Shown here: in pieces, positions 36,601 to 48,864 of the stretch
How the letters are laid out: each line of letters begins with the position of its first letter
Numbering within the stretch: position 1 is the stretch's first letter
Assembly: GCA_015680685.1 (NCBI GenBank)
Contig: MNCI01022408.1
Span: forward strand, 108,019-172,018
Direction of reading: 5' to 3'
Origin: Gnetum montanum
Lineage: Eukaryota > Streptophyta > Gnetopsida > Gnetales > Gnetaceae
DNA length: 64,000 bases
Program-made: the position numbers and the translations under genes
Notes under the pieces: generated by a model
What the model was told of the DNA's origin: nothing
Database searches by the model: none
The model's input: only the letters and a program-made list of their open reading frames with translations

Positions 36601-37019
36601 AAACCCATTCGTTTACTATAAATAGTAAATAGGCTTTTGTGACTAAGTTGAAGACTTTGGAAATGGAAAACATGGTGGTAGACAAAAAGATGGATGGAAA
36701 CTACAAAAATGGTGGAAACCATTGTGAAAAGTGTTGTTTGTGTTGGCCATTGCTACCTTGGGATGACTATGCTAGTTGTTGAAGAAATGGCCATCCAACA
36801 ATTCCAACATTGCACTTCTATTAAGTCTTGGTGGTGACTATGCTGACTACTATAGCTACTATGGCTACTATACCTACTAAGACTACTATGCCTACTAAGC
36901 CTACTAAAGCTACTGGGCCTATTGAAAATGGCTCTAATGTAGTTTGGGCTATACCCCTACAAAAATCCATGGAAAGGATAATCTTAGCCATTCCTAAGGC
37001 ATTTCAACCTTCCTAAGGC
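36601..37019. other. Junction region with a CTACTA-type simple repeat
   Basis: Between the D LTR and the first recognisable gag of H. 36836-36925 is a short-period repeat of ctactatg / cctactaag that gives a Thr/Pro-rich shadow frame. No other feature is seen; the 5' LTR and early gag of H are missing here. Confidence 0.4.
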
Positions 37020-37815
37020 TAGATATAGACATTACATACCATTTTCACTCAAGAGGTGAGGCAATAGAAACTTTTGGAGCATTTTTCAACCCCAAGAAGT
37101 TGAAATATGCAAGATTGTAGCTTATGTAGTACATATTTCACATTTACAATGAAACTTTGCCTCAAGCTAAAAAGTGGGATTTGCAACATGAATTTTGATG
37201 GTGTTTCAGTTATCATCAATAGAAATATAAGGTTGCAGCAATCAATGAGGTTTTATATTTAGAAATGAATGATGATGGATGTGATATCTGCTAATACAAA
37301 CATTCTAAAAGATGTTGTGCTATGTTGTTACATCAATAAGAATTTGGGATGTATGCCTTGAATTTGAAATTTGTAGAAAGGTAGCCACCCAAGAGATTGC
37401 CTTACCCACAAGGTAATTATAGGAAGTAGTTCAAATAGACACAGTATTATCTAAGTGGAATGCTACCTCAACCTCAAGAGCAATGTGATCAATGGAAAAA
37501 TCCACAATTGTGGGAGATGCCACCACCAAGACAACAATATCCTAACTGACAACTAAATCCCTATGAATATTATGTCTAGCAACCCATGTCTCCTCCTAAA
37601 TCTACAAGTCATACTCCTTTCTAACATCATTACTACCCTCCTAAATATTACTGAACACCTACTCTTAGAAATGAGTCTTCTTCCACTTACTCCCCCCCAT
37701 ATCCATTACATAGCCCTACACCTCTTAACACCACTCCCTTGCTACCTAGTTCACCTATGCAAGGAGAGATTCTCCCACCCCCAGAATATAGAAATTCCAT
37801 AAGGGTAGTTAATTA
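37020..37815 (+). pseudogene. C-terminal gag of H with an unusual zinc knuckle
   Basis: Decayed frame with GCDIC.YKHSKRCC near 37275, a short zinc knuckle (C-x2-C-x3-H-x3-C-C) also present in K near 61850 (GCKVC.YEHPKGCC). Beyond it, LPYPQGNY, then QLWEMPPPRQQYP and NPYEYYV match K almost word for word, followed by a Pro/Tyr/Ser-rich tail. The N-terminal gag core is missing. Confidence 0.7.
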
Positions 37816-37984
37816 ATAGTTGGATATCCATCTAAGTGGTTCTAAGCAAAAGCATCACAAGAGGACTTTCTTTAGAAGCAATAATCTACAAAAACCCTTG
37901 CAACACATGTGGCTATTAATCCTACATTGCCTACTTCTAAAATTATCCTCAAGTCACCTTCAAATCAAAAATACTTTAATATTC

Positions 37985-38490
37985 ACATTATTATGTTAAC
38001 CTATGTGATCACTAATTGGATAAAAGCACCTTCCCAAGAAATGATCTAAACCTAGGAGTCCTCTTTTCTAAACCTAGAAATGATCCATACAAGGCATCAT
38101 TAGACTCAAATTTTGGAGTAAATTTAATCTCTCAAGAAATGTACAAGACCTATAACTTTCCTCCACTCAAGAAATGTAACATCAAATTGGAGTTTGCATA
38201 TTGATCCATCATTTACCCTTTGGGATTAGTGGAGGACATTGTGACCACCATCTATGGGTGGTCTTGTCCAATAGATTTCCTAGTGATCCATGTGGATAGT
38301 TGTAAGGTGGACTTTCCTATTATCATGGGAAGGGTTTGGCTCAACACAATTGATGCCAAGATGAGGATCAAAGATATTTTCTTAAAAATATCTAAGGAAA
38401 ATGAATTTGGAAACATAGAGAAAAAACAAGTTTCATGTATTGCATATAATGACACAGGGTGCCATTGTGTGCAAAGGATGTGGGTCATGT
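37985..38490 (+). pseudogene. Aspartic protease of H (Athila type)
   Basis: The frame reads SNFGVNLISQEMYKTYNFPP, then YPLGLVEDIVTTIYGW, FLVIHVDSCKVDFPIIMGR and DIFLKISKENEF. This is the layout of the Athila-type retropepsin domain with its C-terminal IILGR-like strand. The catalytic D-[ST]-G appears as D-S-N. A matching stretch in K (62640-62960) keeps GVNLIS and FPIIM. It would cleave Gag-Pol; here it is broken by stops. Confidence 0.7.
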
Positions 38491-38699
38491 AAATCACTAC
38501 CATCATAGCATGCAATAAGTATGCCAAAGCATCCAATATTCAAAAGTACCTGTATGCAATAGCCACAAATTAAGAAGGTAGCTAGTGACTAACAATAAAT
38601 ATTAGAGAAGACTCAAAAATATGCATGGAACCAATAGAAAGTCTCACAAGTGCTTACATTGATAATGTGGATGAAATAGAGCATATCCATAAACAACTC

Positions 38700-41590
38700 T
38701 CCCATGCACAAACTAAGATAAATTGGGGAAAGTTGAAGATCTCAAATCATTTTAAACATGAGTCCCTTTAACTCAAGACTTTACCAACTAATCTAGAATA
38801 TGCTTTTCTTGATAACTGTGAGACGATAATTAGCAATGCTAATCTTGCTCAAGAATAGAAAAGAAATTTACTATAAAAAAAGGTAAATAAATGGTCAAAA
38901 ACCTTTGCATGGTCATATCATGAGTTGACATTGATAACTTCAAGGATACGCTAGCATCAAATATGTACAAAATCCTTCATCAACCTAAGAAGATAACCAT
39001 AGAGATGATTAAATTCAAAACTTAAGTTGTTAAGGATTAAATTGAACAACTTCATAAGATAGGGTTCATCAATTCCATTGAGAATAGTGAGTGGATTATC
39101 CCACTAGTAATTGTACCCAGCAAAGGTAGAAAATGGAGAGTCTACATAGACTACACACTATTGAACATGACAATTTTCCATTGCCATTTGTGGACCAAGT
39201 GCTAGATACTTTTGTAGGGCATGGCTACTGTAGTTTTTTGGATGGTTATAGTGGCTATAACCAAATCCATATAGCACCAAAGGATCAGGAAAAAATAATC
39301 TTCATAAGTCCCTAGGTAATTTTTACATACAAGAAGATGCCTTTTAGCCTTTGTAATGCCCCTACTACTTTCCAACGCCTAGTGCTCAACATTTTTTAGC
39401 AACAAATCAGTAGTTGTGTGGAAAGTTTCATGGCTGACTTCTCCACCTATGGTAGCAACTTTAAGTAAGCCTTAAACCATCTTGAGTAAGTGCTTAAAGA
39501 ATACATGGAGAAACACTTACAGTTTAATTAGTAGAAAATCCATTTAATGGTCCAAAAGGGCATAGTCTTAGGGCATAAAATTTTAGAGAAAGGGATCAGG
39601 TGGACCCAAATAAAGTACAAGTTATCCAAGCAATTTCCAAACAACTTTAAATGGTAAAAGATGTGAGGTCATTCCTTTGGAACACTAGTTACTATAAGTG
39701 CTTCATTGAGAACTTTTTCAATTTTTTCAAATTGGTATTAGAGCTAATAAATAAGAATGCAACTTTCGAATGAACCAACGAATGCAATTAAGCATTTCAA
39801 CAACTCAAAAAAAAATCTTGTAGAAATCCCAATTCTATGTGCTCTAGATTTGTATAGGCCATTCCATGTCATGATAGATGCATCCAAATATGCATTGGAG
39901 GTAATGCTTACACAATTGAATGATAGAAACTTCCATATTACATCCATTGTATAAGCAAAAGCATTGTGGGTGCACAACTAAATTATACCATCACTAAGAA
40001 GGAGCTCATGATTGTGGTATACTCCTTGGAAAAACTTAGGAACTATGTGCTTACATACAAAATCATTTGCATACTAATCATAGTGTCATCCATTTCCTAA
40101 TGAAAAATTTGATGATAAGCCTTGGTGTCATACAATGGCTAGTGATTTACCAAGAGTTTAATATTATGATGATAAATAGAAAAGAAACCAAGAATGTGGT
40201 TGTTGATCACTTATCTTAGTTAAGATGGGAGGGAAAAGAAGATGAAGAACCCTTAACCAACCAATTCCCAAATGAGCTCCTCTTTGCCAAATCCATTGAA
40301 GTTCAAAGACTTGAGGGTATCAATTGGTATAATGAATTCCTCTCCTATCTTCTCACTTAAAAGTATTCACAAGAATGGGATAATAAGAAGAAATAATAAT
40401 TTCTTCACCAAGTCAAATACTGCATGGAGATCCAAGGCAACCTTTATAAGGTTTATATCAATGGCTTGGTGCGATGGTGTGTGTCTAATGCTAATCAACT
40501 ATGAATCTTCTAAGATGTCCATGAAGGTTCTTATGAGGGCCATTATGCAAGTAGGAAGATGGTCTTGAAGATCCTCATGGCAAGATACTTCTAGCTAATC
40601 ATTTTTAGAGACATTGACCATTTTTTTCATTGGTGTGAGCATTGCCAAAGAGGTGGAGTAATAATGGTCAGAATGGAAGGGCCTTAGTAGTGGATCCAAC
40701 CACTGGAGCCCTTTGACCTCTAGGGAATTAACTTTATGGGATCCATCACTCCCATGTCAAATAGGAAGGCTTACATCATCATTATTATTGACTACTACAC
40801 AAAGTAAGCTAAAGTTGTAGCTATCACTAACTATTCATCTACCACTATAGCATGGTTTGTGCAGCAAAATGTGGTAAACAAGTTTAGTGTTATAAGGGAA
40901 CTTATTTTAGACAATGAAACTCACTTCACTAGGTCTACTTTACTAAAGCTAATGCAACACTTAGAGGTACAACATAAACTAACGACCCCCTATCAACATA
41001 AACTAAAGCTAATGGACAAGCTGAGGTTACTAACAAGAAGATAACCAGGATGCTAGTATGAATCATTAGTTGATATAGGAAGGACTTAAGTATGAAACTA
41101 AATGATGCTCTTTGGGCTTACCGATCAACCTAGAAACTTCCTATAGGTTACTCTCCTTGTGAGCTGGCATACTAGAAACTATTAATACTTCCAATCTAAG
41201 CTAAGCCTCATACACTCTCAACCATTTGTGAGCTTGACCTTGACCTTAGTCTAGCATAGAAAGAATGCCTAATCATACTAAATTTTCTAGATGAGAATCA
41301 GCAAGTAGCCCTAACAATAAATGAAGTGCATAAGACACACTTGAAACAATGCCATGATGTACAAATACAAAGAGTTAAATTACAACTTGGTGATAAGGCT
41401 CTTTAAAGAAACCCTATGCATGTAGAATAATGTACTAAGTTTCAAATACTATGGAAAGGACCTTACATCATTCATGCAAATTTTCCGTTTGTTTCCATTA
41501 CTATTTTCTACCCATCGCCTCCAAAAAAAATGTTCATTGGTCAACATCCAACAATTTAAGCCATTCCTAGAACCTAGAGTAACCAACAAC
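38700..41590 (+). pseudogene. RT, RNaseH and integrase of H
   Basis: RT from about 38780 (LEYAFL, NKW..FAWSY) through IGFINSIENSEW and VIVPSKGRKWRVYIDY to the catalytic box near 39428, read as FMADF instead of FMDDF, so one catalytic Asp has become Ala. GIVLGHKI follows near 39560. RNaseH is near 39840-39990 (FHVMIDASKYALEVML). Integrase (about 40600-41100) shows CEHCQRGG for the zinc finger, IIDYYTK, LILDNETHF for the second Asp, and ANGQAEVTNKK near the Glu. The end (41300-41590) carries a tail like DKAL.RNPMH. Dozens of stops and shifts show it is inactive. Confidence 0.8.
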
Positions 41591-43100
41591 ATTAACACCT
41601 CAGAGCAAAAGCAAGCACACTCTATTTTTTAGATCTCCTTCTCTCAACTCACTCATGGAAGAGATGGCCATCCATACTAACACCTTATGAGGGCTAACCC
41701 ATTTTTTTATACCTTTTTTTTTACACTATTTTTCATGTTTTTTCATTTTCTTGAATATTTTCTTGATTATTTTCTATATTTTTCCTTTCTTTTCTTTCCT
41801 TCTCCTCTTTGTTAATTATATATTGTTTTACTTTATATGAAATATTTAATATTTTCATTACTACTATTAATACTAGGAGTTAATTAATGTAGCCATTAAT
41901 GTTATGATTGATTTAGTAAATGGTCAAATTTTCATCTCTAGATTATATCCTCTATTAAAAAATTGTCAACTTTCTAAAGGTATCAGGTAGTGGATCCATG
42001 ACATCCATCCATCCAATTTATTCTATGGAGGGTCTACATCATGGAAGCATGAGGCCCTTCTACACTACAACTAAAAGTAACCAATGATCTTGCTACTTAA
42101 TGAAGTCAAAATAGATCAAGATGGCATGGATAATGGTGTGATCTCAAGGGAACTTATCGTATCATCTTCTGAACTTCTTTCTCAAGATTTATGATTTTTC
42201 ATTGATTCATCACCACTCCTATCATCAACCAATAAACAAGACGCATGTCTTTGCATGATACGATTCCTGTGAAAAAAAAAACAAATAGGAAAGAGAATTT
42301 ACAAGCACACCCTTTAGACATAATAATGGGCTACAAGCATTGGTTATGAGGTTGGAAAGACATGTTACCTATGCTTGAAGGAACCCCTCTAACTAAGGTC
42401 TTTCCTTCCTTCCTTCTTCTCTCTTCTTCTTCACTTGGAGTGCTACTTGTTCTTTGGGAATTGTCATGAACACTTGATGCTTGAAGGGAAAGGATATGTT
42501 AATGTGAAGTCACTAAAAGTGAAATGAACTTAGTCTCAACTAAGAATGGGCTAGTATCAAATCATCTTAATCACAAAATTCACCAGGATATCATGTGACC
42601 TAGATGCATATCACCTATCCATCATTCTCTCTTTACCATAAATTCTTCATATCATGGTCAATTAATATAGTTATTATGATGATCACATAATCCTCAAACA
42701 ATTTGTTAATTAGATTTTTTTTAACTTGAAATGACCATTAATCATTCTCAGTGCCTACATAATTCTTGTGATGAGGACACATAAGGACATTAGAGGCATA
42801 AACTTACTTTCAGAAGGATCCACTTGCATTCCCTTTAGTCTCCATCAAGTTAAAACTCCTATCCATCAATCATTTGAATGATTAATCCCATGACCTTGCA
42901 TTTAAACATCTAGTTTTGCTTTATTTTGGAATCTTAAGTTCATCTAAATTTGCATGAATCACTTATCAAAAGCCAACATAACCCTCTTCTATGTTGTTAT
43001 TATCATTCTATGTCTTTCTTTCTTCCTTTGCACTCTATTTTTGTTCCAAAACTTGCCAAATTTTCTCCAATTTTAGCATGCAAAATATCATTATAAACAA
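41591..43100 (+). other. Noncoding spacer of H between integrase and the internal promoter
   Basis: AT-rich, with T-runs at 41700-41830. No supported frame. A TGATGAG at 42769 resembles the LTR start of the family, but no matching LTR body follows. Confidence 0.45.
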
Positions 43101-43180
43101 TGACATCAACATAGCATCATGAGTTGACATAGCCTCGTCAACGTAGCCTCATTGATGAAACACAAAAATTCTATATATGT
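43101..43180 (+). promoter_or_regulatory. Internal promoter-like block upstream of ORF X in H
   Basis: Words catcaacatagc, gagttgacatagcc, cgtcaacgtagcc and cattgatg stand at 43103-43158, followed by a TATA-like ctatatatg at 43170-43178, a ~460-bp leader and the ORF X start at 43641. The same word is in the U3 of the H 3' LTR (50053-50160: catcaacgcatgcc, catcagtgtagcc, tgtcaatgtatcc). In A a GATATC word plays the same double role. Confidence 0.55.
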
Positions 43181-44263
43181 GCACAACACTTAGCTTATTT
43201 TGCATCATTTTCCCAAACAACAAGAGGAATTTTTGCCATTTTTTAAAGCCCAAGAACCTTCAGCTCCCTTTCACATTGCTAATCTATTTTTACCCATTTT
43301 TCAATTCTTGTGCTACCTAAGGTAACCTCTACGTCATGGGATACACAGACCTTTAGTTTCTTGTAGAAAATGTTTTGAAATTTTTCTAGCTCCCCATGTT
43401 AAACACATTAAATTAATATTAAATTGAATACCATAAATGGTTAATACCATCACAAAACTCTTATAGCTAAGAATGAAATAATATTAAATTAATACATCTA
43501 ACATATGATCCTAAAAAGTGCCTAAACAATTAAATTTTGATACCCAATAAGTTAATATAACTAGATTTAACAAAGAAAGGTATTTAAAGAATAATGATTA
43601 TGAACTCAAGGGCTAATCATGGGTTATGTTATTATTGTAGATGGCACCTAAAAAATTGTAAGTAGGAGGGGCCTCATAGCTTAGGGAAAAGTGATTCAGA
43701 GAAGGAAGGGACCAATAGCAGCAACAACCATAGCAGCCCTAAAAGCAAGTAGCTAAGGTAACTCACACCACAAGATCCCTTCAAGAGGGTCCCAAAGTGA
43801 AATTTGTTAAACAAATTTCCATAGTGAAGATAGACCAATCCAGGCAAGATGAGGCCCCTATGCCAAGGCCTATTCTAGAATTCACTCTCATAAAGGCCTA
43901 CTTAGAGATAATCAAGACCAAGAAGGTCCAAAGTTCTATCCTTTAAAAGCTGAACTTTGGACCCTTCTTGAAAGTGGCATTGAAGGAGATATACATGTAA
44001 CTGTAGGGGTCTCCCATGTAGCCCATTCCCTCCAATAGTGGAGGATGGTACATGGGGGAGACCTATCTATTCTAGAATAACCAATAAGGAGATGCATCAG
44101 TAAAATTAAAGATATAACTATCTTTTACTTGGTTGAGGCCATTACAGAGGTCCTCGATTTACCAGACACATGGGCCAAGCTAGTGAAAATATCAATAAAA
44201 AGCTAAAAAGAAGTGGATTCAGTGATGTTATGGGATGGATCACAAATTATATGATGCCCTCAA

Positions 44264-44356
44264 CAAGGTTGAAAGAATCACCTAAACACAATGGTGAATC
44301 CTAGTAAAGNCAAGGTTGAAAGAATCACCTAAACACAATGGTGAATCCTAGTAAAG
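44264..44356. other. 46-bp exact duplication around a single N (contig join)
   Basis: Positions 44264-44309 and 44311-44356 are identical, with N at 44310 between them. This is what two overlapping contig ends look like when they have been joined without merging. The true sequence probably has one copy. Confidence 0.85.
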
Positions 44357-45599
44357 TTACAACTTTCTTTACTTGGGCATGCACAGCTTTGACCAAGAAA
44401 TTCCTAGTTAATCTTCCCTAGCTCATTTTTCAGGAGATTGAGAAGTGCTTCAAAGAAAATGAGAAGGAAAAGAAGATACTTCCATTTTCATGCTTAATCT
44501 ACAAATTATGTAAAAAGAGAGTAGTAACTCACTATTCCAATGATGTGATTCACCATGCTCCTATTGCATCTTGGTAGGATATGATGAAAAACAATGTAGC
44601 AGCTAAGTTGTAGGAAGAGGATTAGCCATCACCATCATCATCTAAAACTATACCAAAGATGCTCATAGCGACAAAATGAATTAAAATTCTTTGACAGTAG
44701 TAGTTGCAGCAGTAGCAACACTTTGCACGTGGAGTGGAGCCATTTATCATCTAGTCATGATCCATCTAAATGAGGTTGCAAGGACTATTAGCTAGCCAGC
44801 TAGTAATACAGCCTAGTTATACTCTATCTAAAGAAACCAAGTGCCCACCAAGTCATATCCAAGTGTTAGGAAGATCACAATGTTCATTCCCACACAAAAA
44901 TTTCCTAAATTTCTAGGAAATGTTATAGCCTTCTCTATCATGCTAGAAGAAGGTGAGGGAGTAACCATCTTGGTTATGGAAGCATAAGGACTAGGAGATA
45001 GTGACAGAGGGGATGGATGATAGGATGGTTGAAGTATTGAATGCTCCTACAGTGATCGTACCCAACATTGCCATCATGATGGACATCCATGCATCTACAA
45101 GAGTAGCAAGTGATCAAATGAGCATTTTCCAACACAAGGAGATGTTGGAAAGACTAGTTAAAGTTAGGCAACTACTTTTCGAGATATTTGATCTCTGAAA
45201 TGATATTATAGCAAACTAGTCATAGTTAGTACAAATAAGGGGCAAACTATTAATCATCAATGCATAACTAGAGGAGGCCACCATAGCCAATCAGCAATTG
45301 ATCATCGAAGTTGCTAAGTTGTGAGCCTCTCTCTCTAATCCCGCCATTTTCAAGCCTAACCTTACTAGAGATGAAGCTTTCCAATAGCTTCAAAAAAAAC
45401 TTCAAGAGGCTAAGAATGCAAAGAAGGTAACAATCTTTAATGCATCATTATCAAAAGCCTTAGCTAAAAACACTAATAAGGAACTGTCTTAGTTCTATAA
45501 AGAAAACTTAGTCCTCACTAAGGATAACCACCACCTATGAAATGCTGAACAATGGTATAGGGATGCCTCTTTTGATTCCCTTGCTCTACCCTACATACT

Positions 45600-46466
45600 G
45601 TGTCTTTTTTGGATGATTTTGTTGATGATGATTCTTATATGTTTTGGCATGTTTGGAGGTTTTTTTGGTTTATTTTGATGAGTTTAGGAGGTTCTAGGAT
45701 CTATAAGGACTTATTGGGAGGCATCTGGAGGCTCCTGGCATCAAAATGAGCACTTTTATTTTTGGAACCTTTCCAAAGATGTCTTTCCTAAAGAGTATAC
45801 ATCTACCAAAAATAGTAGATGTCTCTCCTAAGAGTAAGGCTTTCATATGAGACATCTGCATGAAGCCAAAGATGTCCTAGATGCACAGGAAAACTTTTGA
45901 AAATGTCATTCTAATTCAAGAAATAACCTAAGAAATATAGAAACAATCAAGGAGAAGGTGACAAGACTTGGGAAACATCTAAAGAACTTCAAGTTAAGTT
46001 GAGGAAATTTTTCTAGGGTTTTTACCTTTCGGTTGCTTATAAATATTAATGTAATTTACCATTTTTGGAAGAAGAGAGAGCATAACCTTAACCATGATTA
46101 GGAGAAGAAGATTGTGAGAGTTGAGGGAGGAGAGCTTGTGCGAGGAAGTTGAGTGAGAGGCAAGTGAGAACACTTGAGAGAGGTTAAGAGAATCTCTTCT
46201 AAGTGTCTTGTCTTGAGCTTGGGCTCCATTATGAGCCATTGATGATTAAGAGGGGACAAGTGTGACCTCTAAGATCCTTGGGAAAGTTGTGAGTTGAGCT
46301 TGGCTCCTCATCTTTGCTATATTTTATATGTATTTTGAGAATTATCTTAATATAAGGGATATTTTATCTATATTATTATGTTGTCTTACTTTCTAAGCTA
46401 AATTTGTTTGGATGTTGTGGATTGCATCCTATTGGGATATATCAAGGTGCAACATCCCTTGCATCA
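45600..46466 (+). repeat. 5' LTR of copia I
   Basis: U3 carries the word AGACATCT/AGATGTCT several times (45778-45900). The TATA box TATAAATA is at 46038-46045. It ends cccttgcatca just before the primer site. Matches 48071-48864. Confidence 0.75.
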
Positions 46467-46705
46467 AATAGGTATCAAAGCAAAGGTTTGGAGGTTTCCA
46501 GACTTCTATCTTGAAGCTTGATGTTTTCATTGAATGAAACAAACATTGTTGTGGATTTTTTTGTATTTTCTCTTGGATATCATTCTTGTTTCTTTAGGTA
46601 TGGGTCTAAAGAAGAAGACATATCAAGAGCTTAGATAAGAGCTTCAAGAGTTTAAGGACTTCTTTAAAGATTTTCTGGTTAAAATGTAAGAAGTTCTTTC
46701 CAAAG

Positions 46706-46952
46706 TGAGCAGTGAAGAGGTACCCCTACACCTAACCATATGAATCACAAGCGCTCATGCATGATTCGGTTGAATTTCATGAATGGAACTAGTTATGGTA
46801 TCTAGATCATTAGGCTTTGATTGTAGTTTGCTATCTTCCCACTTGGACTAGTAGTAGCTTTGTCACATATGGTTTAGTCCAAAGTGAGGCATATGATGTT
46901 GTCTAATTCTATGCTGCTCCTAATGATGATAAAGAGATAAATTAACTAAGCT
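46706..46952 (-). mobile_element. Fragment of an A-family LTR
   Basis: Matches LTR A from its first bases (gaggtacccctac, cctaaccatatgaatcac, agcgctcatgcatgat) through gatgataaagagataaatta. It stops at the N at 46953. It is either an insertion in copia I or a misjoin. Confidence 0.75.
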
Positions 46953-46953
46953 N

Positions 46954-47960
46954 AGTCATCATTCATTTAAAAGAAAAAACTTACTTAATAGGATAGGTTC
47001 CTATCCCCATGTCTTTATAGAGATAGTTAGTCATCATTCATTGAGAGGTTTAGTGAAAGCATCTGCAAGTTGATTTTGTGTTCCAATGAATTCTATCTTT
47101 ATATGCCCATGTTGAGCATATTCTCATATAAAGTGATGTCAAATTTCAATGTGTTTGGTACGTGAATGTTGAATTGGACTCTTTGTCATATTGATGGTGC
47201 TACTATTATTGAAATAAATTAGTGTAGACTAGGGTTTTATCCCTAAGTCCTTGAGTGTTTCTTTCATCCATAAAAATTGGGCACAACAAACTCAAGCTAA
47301 AATGTACTTGACTTCTATTATAGAAAGTGCTATGGAAGTTTACTTTTTAGTTGTCCAATTAACAAGGCTTTTTCCTATAAAAAATAAATTTCCATTTGTG
47401 CTTCAATGACCATCCAAACAACCTACCCAATTTGCATCACAATATCTAGCAAGATCAAGTGGGAAATCCTTTGGATACCAAAGTCTCCAATTGTTAGTAC
47501 CTTTTAAATAATAAAAGATACTTTTAACGGCCTTTAAATGGGATTCTTTTGGGTTGGCCTAATATCTTTCACAAACTCCTACACTTAATGCTATGTTTGA
47601 TCTCCTAATAGTTAGATAAATTAGGCAACCTATCATACCTCTATAAAGCTTGTGATCAACAAGTTTTTCTTGATCATCTATAGTGAGCTTGAAATTTGTT
47701 GTCATAGGAGTGTTCTTTACCTTAACTTCTACCCAAGTGAATTTGAGTAGTAAATCTTTGATATATTTTGTTTGATAGATGAAGGTTTCATATTTTTTTT
47801 AACTAATTTGAAATCCAAGAAAGGTGTTGAGCTCTCCCATCATGCTCATTTCAAATTCTAATTACATAATATCTAAAAAATTCTTGAATAAAATTTCATT
47901 AGTGGCATCAAAAATAATATCATTAACCTAGATTTGAACAATAAGTAAATTATTACCTTC
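46954..47960 (-). pseudogene. Copia RT-RNaseH fragment, near-identical to part of E, bounded by Ns
   Basis: About 1 kb that matches 54021-55018 of element E with roughly a dozen differences. It encodes, on the minus strand, the second half of copia RT and RNaseH (for example NTFLGFQIS, WVGCLDGH, TKHIEIRHHF). Single Ns flank it on both sides. Since the E LTRs differ from each other far more than this, it is either a recent duplicate or a repeat contig placed wrongly. The YVDD box is damaged in the same way as in E. Confidence 0.75.
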
Positions 47961-48070
47961 NTTGATTTCTTTAAAGGGGACAAATCATTGGAATTCAGAA
48001 CTCCTATTTGGAATCTTGAACCTTCAAGCTTTGATGAGATTGGACAACCACATATTAAAGATCAAGTTGA

Positions 48071-48864
48071 ACATTCTAGGATCTATGGGGAGTTGTTGGA
48101 AGGCATCTGGAGGCTCCTAGCATCAAAATGAGCACTTTTATTTTTAGCACCTTCCCAAAGACGTCTTTCCTAAAGAGTAGGCATCTACCAAAAATAGTAG
48201 ACATCTCTCTTGAGAGTAGGGATTTCACATGAGATGTCTACATGAAGCCTGAGACATCCCAAACGCATGGAAAAATTTTTGAAAATGTCGTTCCAATTCA
48301 AGAAATAGCCAAAGCAAGATGAAAATAGCCAAGGATAAGGTAAGAAGACTTGGGAAACATCTAAAGAACTTCAAGTTGAGTTGAGCAAAGGTTTTTAGGA
48401 TTTTTACCTTCCAATTTCTTATAAATATTGATGTAATTTACCATTATTAGGAGAAAAGAGAGCATAACCTTGATCATGAGTAGGAGAGAAATCTTATTAG
48501 AGTTAAGGAAGGAGAGCTTGTGAAAGAAGAGAGCTTATGCAAGGAAGTTGAGTGAGAGGCAAGGGAGAAGACTTGATAGAGTTTATGAGAATCTTTTATA
48601 AGTATCTTATCTTCAGCTTGGGCTCCATTATGAGAAATTGAGGATTGAGAGGGAACAAGTATGGCCTCTAAGATCCTTGGAAAAGTTGTGAGTTGAGCTT
48701 GGCTCCTCATCTTTATTGTATTTTATATGTCTTTTAAGAATTATTTTAATATCAGAAAATTTTCTCTCTTTTATTGTGTTGTCTTACTTTCTAAGCTAAA
48801 TCTACTTGGAAGTTATGGATTAGATCCTATTGGGGCCTATCAAGGTGCAATACTCCCTACACCA
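48071..48864 (+). repeat. 3' LTR of copia I, 5' truncated
   Basis: Aligns with 45691-46466 (attctaggatctat ... ggcatctggaggctcctag). AGACATCT-type words lie at 48168-48270 and the TATA box TATAAATA at 48420-48427. It ends near ccctacacca at 48864, where ORF X of H resumes. Confidence 0.75.

Larger units (their letters stand above)
45600..48864 (+). mobile_element. Copia element I inside ORF X, chimaeric
   Basis: Two copies of one LTR: 45600-46466 and the partial 48071-48864. The first is followed by a tRNA-iMet-type primer site (ggtatcaaagc, 46471-46481) and a gag start (MGLKKKTYQEL, near 46602). After only ~240 bp the interior switches to an A-family LTR fragment (46706-46952), an N, ~1 kb of copia pol in the opposite orientation (46954-47960), another N, ~110 bp of unknown DNA, then the second LTR without its first ~90 bp. 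The flanking ORF X pieces show where it inserted. The interior is probably an assembly chimaera. Confidence 0.6.

Noticed and set aside
36836-36925. Thr/Pro-rich secreted protein encoded at 36828-37016
   Set aside because: The frame is a by-product of the CTACTA-type simple repeat.
42769-43640. 5' LTR of element H starting at TGATGAG (42769)
   Set aside because: The body that follows lacks the conserved A-family LTR features, and integrase of the same element lies upstream. The word block at 43101 fits an internal promoter better.
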